A DNA stretch of 39,710 bases. It comes from Purshia tridentata (lineage: Eukaryota; Streptophyta; Magnoliopsida; Rosales; Rosaceae). Location of the stretch: contig QANT01007735.1 in the NCBI GenBank assembly GCA_003254885.1, forward strand, positions 1 through 39,710, written 5' to 3'. A program made the translations under genes and the position numbers. How positions within the stretch are numbered: the first letter of the stretch is position 1; each line of letters begins with the position of its first letter. The notes beneath the pieces are model-generated. The model did no database searches. It was given only the letters and a program-made list of their open reading frames with translations, and was not told the origin of the DNA. Shown piece by piece: positions 22,001-32,683 of the stretch.

Positions 22001-23772
22001 AAAGGAAAACCAACAGTATAAGCTAGAAATGTGTCGATCCTTGAATAAAAGCACCACTTCAGCAAACTATACAAGTTACTTTTTTTTCAGAAGAAGCAAA
22101 CTATACAAGTTACTGAGTCGTTTGATTTAAACTATTGCGCTATCCTAAATCATAAATCATATACCCCAGCATATAGTTGCTTGCAATTCAAGATCATCAT
22201 AAACAGAGCTGCTTTCAAGAGTCAGCTAATAAAAGAATCATTGCTAACTAACCTTTCTTGATTTCACCGGACCCCTTAGCCAAGGCAAGAAGCTCCTCTC
22301 TGCTCTTTCCCATAACATGAGACATGTCCTATGTAGATACGTCATGAAAAATATCAGTGATCTTTATATATAAGTTATAATGCTCATGTGTTTTATGTCA
22401 CAGTGTGTGCGCACTCATGTTTGTGGGCATGAACTAATTAGATCACTGATCTTACCGGGAGAGGAAAGCATGGGGAGTTCATATATATAGCATTATAATG
22501 GTCAATACATTGTTGTCTGCTTTTTGTTCCAACATGTTCAGCAACTTCGGTCCAATTCCCAAATCCATACATTTCAATACCCTAAACAGCAGGGACACAC
22601 AGCAAGTGATATTAGATGTGAGATTATCATTAAAAAAAAAAAAAAAAAAAAAANAAAAAAAAAAAAAAAAGGAAATTCAGCAAAATTTAATACCTCAAGC
22701 ATTAGCATCTCCTCATCTGCATTCCAGTCTGGACATATAAGAGGAAAAGACAAATTGTCCTGTTGGACCGAAAAAACCCTCAAATACATGCATGTTTAAT
22801 GGTCTATGCAATACTGAAAAGCATCTCATAATCCCCAATACGATATCATAGTGAAAGCACAACAAAAATCTCATATATAATGAAATGAACATACAATCTC
22901 GTAAATATTGTCCAAACAAATAAAATCAGTTACGCATAGCTGTTTAGACACATATTTGAGGCACCTTTTAAATGGGTTCATGCTGTTGTTGCTTGTATAT
23001 TGAGGAAAACATTCTTCTCTGCATGCACCATATAGAGCTTCAATTCGGGCCAGAAAACAAGTTCAATCTTAAGCCTTTTAATGCATTTTTTTTGTAATGC
23101 CATCCAAATATTGCTCTTAATCCATTCCAAGGTTCTACATTCTCCTCTAGCTATTAAAAGTATATTTAAATCTTAAAAAAGAAAACCAACAATGATCAAT
23201 AAAGAAATTCAAAAGTTCTCAAGCATCCTTCCAACAATTCCTACTAGTCTAAATGGCCACAATAAGAACGTTTAAAAATTCACAGAGAAGATTCACATCA
23301 AAAGAGTAACTTTGGATATTAGAAATGAAGTAACTTTGAGCATAAAATAAAGGTCACTGACCATAACCCTATATGGATGATTGCATTTGTGAGGTGTAAC
23401 CTCAGCTCCAACAGAGAAGCACTCAATGCAAAGGTCAAAATCTGGACACACCACACATTTTATGCGAATTTTCCCAGATATATCTTTGTTGCAATAATTA
23501 CAATGGTAGAAAGCCCCTTTGGGTTCGAAATTTTCTTGGGCAGTAGCTTTGTGACTCGTACTAACATTCTCTGCAGGCTCTGCACCTGAAGCTGTTCTCT
23601 TTCTCTTACCCTTGCTGAAATTAGCCAAAAAGAGCAACAATTTTCGTGAGGCAAATTAGTAAATATGAATCAGGTAATTGTTTGACAAAGCTTAACTCTG
23701 CAGCGAAATAGTAATGGACCTGTGATTGTTATCGTCGTTAGCTGGATGCGAAACTGCTCGGGACCGACCCAT
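19025..23772 (-). CDS. ADA2A: Transcriptional adaptor ADA2 (ADA2a type), SAGA-type HAT complex
   Basis: ADA2 couples the GCN5 acetyltransferase to nucleosomes and activators in SAGA-type complexes. Eleven minus-strand exons join in phase: 23772-23720, 23614-23362, 22759-22694, 22581-22456, 22328-22253, 21805-21745, 21656-21502, 21122-20897, 20268-20058, 19631-19359, 19216-19025. The product is 563 aa. A basic N-terminus (MGRSR, KGKRKR) precedes a ZZ zinc finger at about 52-98, with C56, C59, C71, C74, C80, C83, H93 and H97. A SANT/Myb domain at about 108-160 includes DWNADEEMLMLEGIEMYGFG and W134. The ADA2-specific middle follows (FKDTDTDADRELKLRVL), and a SWIRM domain fills roughly the last 85 residues, ending VDRVYDMLMKKGLTQA. 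Similarity in the middle and SWIRM regions is nearer to Arabidopsis ADA2a than ADA2b, and RRP42 lies next door as it does beside ADA2a. The exon 6 donor is GT inside AAGTATGG, giving VKYEETK across the junction. Introns hold a T tract with an N and two repeats. Confidence 0.95.
21281..21360. repeat. 21-bp degenerate tandem repeat in ADA2 intron 7
   Basis: Units start with GTT at 21281, 21302, 21323 and 21344 (last partial). The core GAACTTTATGTT is kept in the first two. The 21-base period keeps a shared frame, which produces a spurious repetitive peptide. Confidence 0.75.
22061..22114. repeat. 20-bp direct repeat flanking a T-rich micro-insertion in ADA2 intron 5
   Basis: AGCAAACTATACAAGTTACT is identical at 22061-22080 and 22095-22114. 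The 14 bases between are TTTTTTTCAGAAGA. On the minus strand this is a short insert with an A tail flanked by a 20-bp duplication, like that at 10331-10382. Confidence 0.75.
22632..22670. repeat. Poly(A) tract with an N in ADA2 intron 3
   Basis: A run of A broken only by N at 22654 makes up about a third of the 112-base intron 22582-22693; on the gene strand it is poly(T). The true length is unreliable in an assembly. Confidence 0.9.
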
Positions 23773-24645
23773 TGATTGAAATTCACCAAGAAACGAAGCA
23801 ACGGAAAACCCTGGAAAACCCTTTTTTTGTTTTTGGCCAAGTTGGAAAACCCTAATTTTTTGACAGTGAAAAATTGGGCATTTCGGTGAGGGCCTGTTGG
23901 GGGTGGTGGTGGAATTGGGTGCTGATTTCATCTCCTCCTCGGACAAATATACATGCGCCACGTAAGTGGGTTTTAATCGTACGGTTCATATAAGGATGAA
24001 GTAGATTATGTCTCCCCGTAGGATCTAGTGCGGTCCACGTGTCAGTGACTTGTACAGCTTTCACGGAATAAAACGTGTGGGTGTCCGTACTTAAAAACTC
24101 GTTCCTTGAGGAAGAGCCTAGCAAGTGAACGTCGGGCGTTCCCGCTAAAAATAAAAAGAAATAAGAAAAATAAAGAATAAAAAAAGTGGTGACTTCAATT
24201 TCAGGTGTTCGATGCCCTAATTTCGATTTCGGAAAACCCGAAACCTTAACAGCCTTTCCCTCCAACTCTATCGGCTTCAGCAGCGCCGCCACAGCCACAG
24301 CCACAGCCATCTCTCAATCATCAGGACTTCATCAGCATCTTCTTTCTCGGTAATTGCTTTTCTTTTATTTTTAATTGTTTTAGTACTAATTGAAAATTTA
24401 CATAAACATAACAATAGACTTGTTTGGGATTTGGATTGGCCAAAAATTTGACATACATGGGATCAGTAGAAGCGAATGTTAATACTTGAGAATGGTTGGT
24501 TGATATAAGATTTGGGAGAGGAGCAGCTATAGCCAACTTAATTGGGTAGTTAAATGTGTCTATTTCACTTGTTTTCTTGATATATTTGGGAGAGAATCTG
24601 AAACAAGTTTTTATTGCTGCCACTTTTCATATGACATGTTCAGAA
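23773..24645. promoter_or_regulatory. Divergent ADA2 / RRP42 promoter and RRP42 5' UTR intron
   Basis: The two genes diverge with 873 bases between start codons. The ADA2 leader has a telo-box AAACCCTAA at 23847-23855. A CACGTG lies at 24036-24041 in CCACGTGTCAG. The RRP42 leader is probably around 24200-24349, rich in CCACAG repeats. It then appears spliced: donor GT at 24350 after TTTCTCG, acceptor at 24642-24643 two bases before the ATG. Subtracting leaders, the shared promoter is only about 300-400 bases. Confidence 0.65.
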
Positions 24646-26993
24646 ATGGTGGGACTATCTATAGGAGAAAAGCATTTCATACAGGGTGGCATTGCTCAGG
24701 ACCTTCGCACTGATGGTCGAAAAAGATTAACGCTTCGACCCATCCATGTTGAAACCGGATTCATTTCCCAGGTTGAATATTGTGTCATGTCATATGCTTC
24801 ATCTATAATAATTTGTTTTTTCTTTTTACTTAACCAGGTTTTAAATTTGCTTACTTATTTTGTTGTGTTTCCCATTCGTCGTGGCCTCCTTGCAGGCAAA
24901 TGGTTCAGCAAGGGTCAGGATTGGTGCCACAGAAGTCATTGCCAGTGTGAAGGTATCGTTTGGTCTTGTTGTTAACTTCTGTGTGCTTTTAGAATGACTA
25001 AATAAATTTACATTATTTTTTGGTCTAATTATTATAGCTCCTGTTCTTAATTTTTCTGTTACCAGGCTGAACTTGGAAGGCCGAGTTCGTTGCAACCTGA
25101 CAAAGGGAAGGTCACTATATATGTTGATTGCAGTCCAACCGCAGAACCAATGTTTGAGGTTAACATTTTTATTATCTGCTACTTTTTGATATTTTACTTT
25201 GTCAATTGACGCTATTTAGACATCTTGGTTTCTTCTGATACCGTTAAAACTTGAAAGTACGACTATTGGTTTCTGGAATTCTTGCCATGAAGAATCTAGG
25301 TGACAACGTATAACCCCAGTTTTTTAATCAATATGGTAATTGAAGCCTTCCCTGAGCTGTATGCATTGAAAAGAAATTAACGTTATGGTTATAGTAGTCT
25401 CAAAACTAAAAGAGAAAAAAGAAGAAAATGAATTGGTTATAGCTTAAGTTATAAAGGGTCAACAACTGTTCAATGATATAATATGGGCACAAAATGTCAA
25501 TTTCTGCTCATTTTTGGCCATCCTTAAAATCCTCTAATGCAATCTGAACTCTTTTTTTTGGTGTCTGATTACTGATCTGTTGCAAATGGAATGAATATCT
25601 AATTTTATTTCGTATGGCTATGTTTTTATTCTTCTTGTAAAGCTGTTATGCTACATTCCCTACAGGGTAGAGGGGGTGAGGAGCTATCAACAGAACTCTC
25701 GGTTGCTCTTCAACGTTGTCTTTTGGGTGGTAAAAGTGGATCAGGTCCGTATCCCTATTGAGTGAGATGAGAATGATTAATTTGTTGTGTCATATATCTG
25801 TTTTCTCTTTTGGCAATATATCTTTTAACTATACCAGCATTTTAATCTAGCTGTACTATTGTTAAAATAGATGCTTTATTTGGTCCCAGGTGCTGGAATT
25901 GATCTCACTTCTCTGATAGTCGTGGAAGGAAAGATATGTTGGGATCTTTACATTGACGGCCTTGTTGTTAGTTCAGATGGGAATCTGCTAGATGCCCTTG
26001 GTGCTGCTATAAAGGTACTTGATATTTCTTATTTATTTATATACTAATGCTTATTGAATTTATTTTTTGCAAATAAATGGGAAGGAGAAATGGAGTTTGC
26101 TGGCTGTTGATAAAGTCTAGTGTGGACATTGCCAAAAGAAAAGTCTAGTGATTAGATGAGCCCTAGCTTTTCTTTTAGAGAACTTGTCAAGAGTCAAGCA
26201 ATTGAACATAATAAACAAAAAAATCATAGTACATCCTGAAATTTCCTACTAGTTCTGTTGTACCCGTGATTATGACAATTTGTAGCTATCTTGTGATGGC
26301 AGTAGGCATATTTGACAAATGAGAGTCTCCAAGTATTTATGTCAATTCATTGTCACTTAAATTTTTGTGAAAAGATCTAGTATGCTTATCAGGGAAAACA
26401 AGAAGGAAAAGTGAAAACTAGCGCACCTAATTGCTGTTCCCAAAAAAATTTTGTTTTTGTTTTTTAAAGCTTACCAAATCAATTTAATAGAAAACTGATG
26501 TTCCCAAAGGCTGCATTGAGCAATACAGGCATCCCAAAAGTAAATGTTGCAGCTGGTGCATCAGGCGATGAGCAGCCGGAGGTTGATGTAAGCGATGAGG
26601 AATTTTTGCAATTTGACACATCTAGGGTCCCTGTCATTGTTACATTAACAAAGGTGACATAACCTTCTCTGCTTTTCTAAAGCAAACTGCAAGTGTTTAT
26701 ATACTGCAAGTGTTTATATCCTTGTGTTGATTTCTGTCCATTTGTTTTTTCAGGTAGGTAGGCACTATATTGTAGACGCCACTTCGGAAGAAGAATCCCA
26801 AATGAGCTCAGCTGTTTCTATTTCCGTCAATAGGCAAGGGCACATATGTGGGTTGACCAAAAGGGGTGGTGCTGGCCTAGATCCAAGCATAATACTTGAC
26901 ATGATATCTGTGGCAAAAAGCGTAAGTGAGCAGCTGATAAACACATTGGATTCTCAGATTGCTGCTGCTGAAGCTGGTGAAGATGAATCATGA
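24646..26993 (+). CDS. RRP42: Exosome core subunit RRP42 (RNase PH-like)
   Basis: RRP42 (EXOSC7 in animals) is one of six RNase PH-fold subunits forming the ring of the RNA exosome, which processes and degrades RNA 3' to 5' in nucleus and cytoplasm. Seven exons join in phase: 24646-24771, 24896-24952, 25066-25158, 25666-25744, 25890-26014, 26510-26653, 26754-26993. The product is 287 aa, a normal length. The first RNase PH segment begins RTDGRKRLTLRPIHVETG. ANGSARVRIGATEVIASVKAE follows across exon 2. The second half carries GKICWDLYIDGLVVSSDGN and LLDALGAAIKAAL. The C-terminus is acidic (AAEAGEDES). In eukaryotes this ring is largely structural, so catalysis is not implied. The start is the ATG just after a probable 5' UTR intron; the upstream in-frame sequence lies in that intron. 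Intron 5 is the longest (495 bases). It shares a divergent promoter with ADA2. Confidence 0.95.
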
Positions 26994-27163
26994 CAATAGT
27001 TAGAACCCCTGACATGTTTAAGTAGGTGGGTTCAAACAGGTCCTAGTTATATGAAAATTGTAATCTGATAACTTACATAAAGCTGATGAAAATATTTGAA
27101 ATTTGTTGTAAGCGTATTGGGCACCTTTTAACCAAAATTAGTATCAATATGTTGTTAAAGAGT

Positions 27164-28120
27164 TAGGCTATGTTTACTAATCCGTAATCGGAAAGGCAAC
27201 AATGGGAATCATTCCCATTCATGTGCTTACTTGCATTTGGGAATGACTTCCATGGCCTTTCCCATGTTTACTAAACTTTGGAAAGGGAAAAAAAATGGTG
27301 GAGCCCACATTCATTTGGGAATTCAATCCCTTATTTTGGAGGAGTTCAATTCCGGTGGGGGGGGGTTTGGAATGAATTGGGGAGAAAAGGAATATATGTT
27401 TTGATTCCAAAACTACCCCAGCAGTTTAGTTGAATATCCAAAATTGCCCTCAACAAAAAATCCCAAAACCTACCCAACGTGATTTTCTTATCTTCTTCAG
27501 ACAACTCCAAGCTGCCTCCAACCCAACTGCTTCCATATTTTCAGGTTAGATGATTATTTTTCTTCTTTTTTTTTTTATAGAAAATATTTCTTTTAGAATA
27601 TTTTAGATTGATAAATTAGATTGGAAAACAATCATATGACCCCAAAGCTTGCTTCACACTAGTGGGTTGACATATCTGTTGCATTATTGTGCAAATTAAC
27701 AACAAATAGACGTGTTAAAAGAGATAGAAATTAAGAAAAGTATATATTGCAAAGGAGTGCCCAAATGTGGAAAAAAAAAAAAAGTGTGTGAAAATCACCC
27801 TTCTTTAGTAATTATTTAGTAATTTTTAGTAAGTTTTACATTTCTAAATATTGTGCATTTTGTATAAGGGCATTTTAGTAATCAAACTGATTTTGAATCC
27901 GATTCCTGCCAGTTAGTAAACATGTTTATGGGAATCAACTTTATTTTCATTCCGATTCCTAACAGTTAGTAAACACGTTAATGAGAATGTCTGATTCCGA
28001 TTACAGTTCATTCCGATTACTACTCATTCCGATTAATCATCACTCTAATTTATTTTATTCCGATTACCGCTTATTCCGATACATACATGATTCCGATTAC
28101 GGGTAAGTAAACGTGCCCTA
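27164..28120. mobile_element. Non-autonomous inverted-repeat transposon (probably Tourist/PIF-Harbinger-like MITE)
   Basis: The left end TAGGCTATGTTTACTAATCC (continuing GTAATCGGAA) matches the reverse complement of the right end, TAGGGCACGTTTACTTACCC (continuing GTAATCGGAA), at about 25 of 30 positions. No transposase frame exists in the 957 bases. If the element proper starts at GGC/GGG it is flanked by TTA on the left and TAA on the right, close to the TWA target duplication of PIF/Harbinger; an hAT origin cannot be excluded because no clean 8-bp duplication is seen. The right 230 bases contain many TTCCGATTA subterminal repeats. The left arm has a G run near 27356. It sits between the RRP42 3' UTR and the SCL28 promoter. 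Confidence 0.75.
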
Positions 28121-28842
28121 AAGAAAATGAAGTGGAAGATAAACGAGAGCCTTGATGGTAGTGAATGAGATAATTAATTATTTCGGATTGAAGGTCTTTA
28201 ATTTTATTGACACCTTATATGTTTATATGCTGTGTTATATTACAATAATAATAAATTAGTTCTAAGTACCAAATCATTAATAAATTTAGTGTAAGTGATA
28301 ATTTATGAGTTTTTTTTATAAATACACTAATTTCGCAGATTTAGTTATCATATTTTTAAAGATGCACTTGTTATATTAATAATGTACTTGAATGATTGAG
28401 GTCCCCACTCCTCACTTTAATAATCTATTTTAGATCTCCAAAATCTCAGGAATAGGATCAGTCCTGATGGAAGAGAAGGTAAGAAATGGTCCACAATAAG
28501 CCAACTCGATGAATTAGGTTAATCCGAGCTTAACTTGATCATAGCGGGCTGGGCTTGGGTTAAGTTTTTGGGTCCAGAATCTGAATTTGCAAACTTGGTT
28601 GGGTTGGGCCTCGTTGGGAGTTGTAATTGGGCGCGGGTCGGTAATGTTACCTCTAAAATCCCCGACGAAGGGTTTTGAAGAGCAGCATCATCATCCCTAA
28701 ATCGGCATCTGCACCGCACTCACTCTATTCCTGCCTCCAAATCCTAAACTTCGAAACCCACACACACAAACAGCGAGCGCTTTTTTCAGTAGGGTTAGGG
28801 TTTTGCGTGATTTGGGTTCAAACCTTTGCTGCTGCTGCTGCA
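28121..28842 (+). promoter_or_regulatory. SCL28 promoter and leader with site II and telo-box motifs
   Basis: TGGGCT (28550-28555) and TGGGCC (28605-28610) are site II elements, bound by TCP factors. A telomere-like AGGGTTAGGGTTTT lies at 28791-28804, in the probable leader. Site II plus telo-box is the usual combination in genes for growth, translation and RNA processing. The left 300 bases are plain AT-rich DNA. Confidence 0.6.
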
Positions 28843-31800
28843 ATGGCCAGGTACAGAAGCCAAAGTAGGAGCTATAGCCCTCGTCGCCGCAGTAGGACTC
28901 CGCCTCGTGGCCGCAAGCGCTACGACGACGACCCTCGTGATCGCCACCGCGAAAGCAGGTCTTACAGAGACCGTCGTTCACCCGCTCCTTCTGGCTTGCT
29001 CGTTCGCAATCTCCCTCTCGACGCTAGGTCTCTCTTTCTCCCTCTTGTATATCTTGGTTTTATTATTATCAATAATATTGTACGGTTTATATGTTTCTGT
29101 GGTTTACGCGTCAAATGTGTGACCAAAAGTGGGTGCTTTTAGTGAATGATTGGTTTTAATTTGTCATTTTTCATACACTAATTTTCTATAAATACACATA
29201 GTTTTCTACATAGCATTGTTAAACTCTGATGAATACCACTTATAGAGCAATAACTAGATTTTACATGAATATATATATATATATATAACACTTCAAAATA
29301 TGGTAAGCTTTGTTAACCCCAAACACTTAAGCTTATTATAATTTGTTGCAAAATAATTTACTGTTTTATGTCTTTTGTGCAGGCCAGAAGATCTTAGGAA
29401 CCCTTTTGAGCGATATGGTCCAGTGAAGGATGTGTACCTCCCTAAGAATTACTACACTGGGTATGCCCTTTATTACAGATATACTTTATATTATGGTAGC
29501 GATGCAATGTAACTTTTTTTTTTTGGTTTTTTTGTTTTTTTCTGCTGCTATGAGTCTGTGGTGTAAAAATTGAACTCCTTGAATAGATATACTTCTGCAG
29601 AAGTGGAACTTGATATACTTCCTGAGCTTTAGGAATCTATGTTAGAAATGATGCCACAATTTTAAGTTATTTAATCAATCTATTACAATTTGAATCAATA
29701 GGGAGCCACGGGGCTTTGGGTTTGTGAAGTACCGTTATGCTGAAGATGCAGCTGAAGCAATGGAACAACTGAACCATACAGTCATTGGTGGACGGGAGAT
29801 CAGAATTGTGTTTGCTGAGGAGAATAGAAAAACTCCCCAAGAAATGCGTACAACTACTCGCGTAAGGTATACTGCAGTTTTCTCCCAAGTTGCTGTACTT
29901 CCCATTCTTCTCATTGCTTCCTAATTTGAATAGTTATTTATTTTGTAATGTGGATTTTTGTTTTGTTTTGTAAATTATGTTTTATCTACAGTGGTCGATA
30001 TGGAGGAAGCAGCAGAAGAAGAACTCCAGCAAGGTCCCCAAGACGGCAATATCGTTGTCAGTTTGAACTTTCTCTTGGGCATTTGTAGAACTATTAACAA
30101 ATTTTTTTAGTCTTTCATGAAATGATTTTGTACCCTCTATCGTTTTGCTAAATTATCATCAAACTTTTTGTTCACAGCTTACTCGCAGTCACTTTCACCT
30201 GTTAGGCGCGACTCAAGGTCTGTATATTTTCTGTAGAAGTTTCTTTTATCATTAATACTGTTTCATTTTTATAATGTTTTAGCAATCTGCATGATATGGG
30301 GGTTGCACCTTTCAATGGTGAGGTAAATTCATGTGGTCATATAGTATATTCCAGATCTGATCAATAGTCATAGTTTTGCAATGCTAATTTCACGGATGAG
30401 TAAATACTAGTTTCTTCATCATATGGCATGATGTTGATGTGTGGAGGCAATAGGGCACAAAAGGCAAACAATTCCGTTCAGCTTAATTTTGGAACTTATT
30501 TTATTGCTAAATTTTTTGATGGTGATGGTGTGCAAGTTTGAGCCATATTTGTTGTTAGTGCTAATGCAGTTTGGTTTGTACTAAAATTAGATCTGTATTT
30601 GCAGCTTATCGTTTTATCTTTCTTCTTTTCATTATTTTTAACTGAGAGATCTTAATGTTAGAAAAAGAAAAGAGAAATCACATGCTGGCTAAATAATTTT
30701 TGAACTATACCTTTTTCTTTTTCACATACCTTTGTTGGTGACATACTTTGTATTGTAGTTATATGGAAATTATAAGTTGCAGAATAAGAACTCTTTATGT
30801 ACAGAGATTGCATCTCTTACATGCATCATGCGTCCAGTGAGTTGTATAATATCTGCTGGTGGCCTTGTTTATGCAGATAATAAAGTGAAAATGGAGACTT
30901 TAAAGACTTCTGGATTAATAAAGTTTAATGAGAAAAGAGATCATAAAAGTGATGGGCAACTTTTTTACCTTTCTTCCAGAATCTCTCCTTAAGTATTATA
31001 TATATCCACCATATAGATAATACTTATGGAGAGACTTTGGTCGAAAGGTATTATCTATATCCACCATCAACTATCATCTACAAATGGCATTGGGTTTCCT
31101 GTTCTTACAACTTCGGTTTGTGATACCTTCTACGATTGACTGAACTGACAAGCTAAACTTGGTGTTAGAGATGATTAGAATAATAATAGTATTTATTTAT
31201 TTATTTCTACTTCTTATATTAACTATGAAAGTAAGTTTTTAATAAGAAAATTTGTTAAGTTTGATATCTTGTTTTGCATATACGATCCAGTAAAGAAAGA
31301 ATATAGAGCTTATAGTTGGCCAAAGAAAGAAATCATCTACAAAGAAATGAAGCCATTCAAAGTTTTTATCGGTAGAGTATGGTGACATTGTTCAAGGAAA
31401 AGATATTGTCTGGTATTTAGAAAGTTGGGGCAAAGAGAGCTATGAAGTTGTCAGATGCTGATCAACCAGTACTACTAGCCTAACTCTGAGTGTTTGGCCA
31501 AGTATCATATTTTTTGTTCAGAACCCTGAAAAGGTTCAGGTAAAGGTCATATTTTGATCAATTAGATTTCGAAGAGGATGTAAGTAGCTGTTCTGTAATT
31601 TAGAAACAGATAATTTAATTTTGAATTTGTTGACTTGTGCCAAAATTACTTTTGCTTGTGCACTTATATTACATTATGAAATTTTTATTTCTGAAAAATG
31701 GAGATGGTTTTAGCAGATATCTCTTATTCACTTGGACTATATCTTATTATCTTGCTGCATTAGCAATAATTTTATTTCAGAAAAATAATTATGTATTTTT

Positions 31801-32683
31801 TCAATTGAAAGGGGTCGTGGGGCTAGGGATGATTATCGCTCGCCAGTGCAATCTAGATCAATTTCACAATCTCCTTCACCACGTGATGAAAGAGACTACA
31901 GGAGGTCCCCAAGTCCCAGGGAGAATGGCCGAAGTCCGTGTGATGAGAGAGACTATGCACCCAGCAGGTCAAAGAGTCCAAGGGGTAACAGTCGCAGTCC
32001 ATCAAGGTCTCGTTCCCGATCCTACAGGTAGATGCCTCTTCCACTTTGTACTCATAGATTGAAGATATGTAATTTCCTGTTTAATAATAATGAGCTTTGC
32101 TTCAAAGTGGGTTCCACTGAGTTAGGTCATAAACTCGGGGAAAATAGTCTGTATATTATATTAGAGAATACCCTGTTGTAAATGAAGTTTTAGTACTTTT
32201 TTAAAAAAAAATAATATTTACTGCCAAGTTATTATCTATTATTTTTTGGTTGACTTTATTTGTACAAATCTGTGAATTGATTCTATAATTTTATATGCTG
32301 CTGTCAATTACTTTGGGCCTTGTGCTAGTCATCTTGAGAGGGTTCTGCCTCTTCCTTGCCTTTAATGATGAATATGTGTGCAAAACAGTATACATTTCAA
32401 GTCCTATTAGGATGGATATCAATATGGTGTAAAGTAGTTGATTAAGGTCCCTTGAATTGACCTGTGGGCGTGATCCTATGTACTTGTATTGGTTAATCAT
32501 ATATTTAGAGTGGTGAATTTCTACAATACATGGGGTTTTTCTCTGGTTTTGGGTTGCAGAAGGATGAAGCTTTAAATTGGCTAATTGAATATATATTTAA
32601 TTATATTGTATTTTTAATCGAGGCTATTTGAATAGCTCATGGGGTGATAATTTCTACAATTTTTGCTGTGCAGTCCTCGTTGA
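28843..32683 (+). CDS. SCL28: SR splicing factor, SC35-like (SCL28 type)
   Basis: This is a serine/arginine-rich splicing factor of the plant SCL group, which binds pre-mRNA and helps choose splice sites in nuclear speckles. Seven exons join in phase: 28843-29027, 29383-29460, 29702-29866, 29992-30056, 30178-30217, 31812-32027, 32674-32683. The product is 252 aa. Residues 1-48 are a charged Arg/Ser/Pro extension (MARYRSQSRSYSPRRRS), typical of SCL proteins and absent from SC35 itself. The RRM spans about 51-129 with RNP2 LLVRNL (52-57) and RNP1 RGFGFVKY (91-98). FAEENRKTPQEMRTTTR follows, then an RS domain to the C-terminal SYSPR. The extension and the post-RRM segment match SCL28 better than SCL30/33. 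Intron 5 is long (1,594 bases) and an alternative last exon is possible, as expected for SR genes that splice their own transcripts. The last exon supplies only three codons and the stop, so the exact C-terminus is the least certain part. Confidence 0.92.
29269..29287. repeat. (AT)n microsatellite in SCL28 intron 1
   Basis: An uninterrupted AT run of about nine units lies mid-intron, roughly 95 bases before the exon 2 acceptor. Confidence 0.85.
30991..31025. repeat. Inverted repeat in SCL28 intron 5
   Basis: AAGTATTAT and ATAATACTT flank a shorter TATAT/ATATA pair and a CCACC loop, giving a nearly perfect stem of about 14 bp. A related phrase, TATTATCTATATCCACCAT, recurs at about 31049-31067. 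Confidence 0.6.
32560..32575 (+). other. Possible alternative terminal exon of SCL28
   Basis: After the exon 6 donor at 32028, an acceptor TTGGGTTGCAG ends at 32559. Splicing there adds R-R-M-K-L and TAA instead of the S-P-R and TGA from 32674. Both acceptors are plausible and sequence alone does not decide. The SPR ending fits the RS domain better, so it is used in the main model. Confidence 0.4.

Noticed and set aside
22574..22799. Minus-strand open frame with a long Phe run
   Set aside because: It is ADA2 exon 3 read through the poly(T) tract of intron 3; splicing removes the run.
23852..24310. 152-codon minus-strand open frame starting with an Ala/Val repeat
   Set aside because: It lies over the RRP42 leader and the shared promoter; the repeat is the antisense of CCACAG units and no family is recognised.
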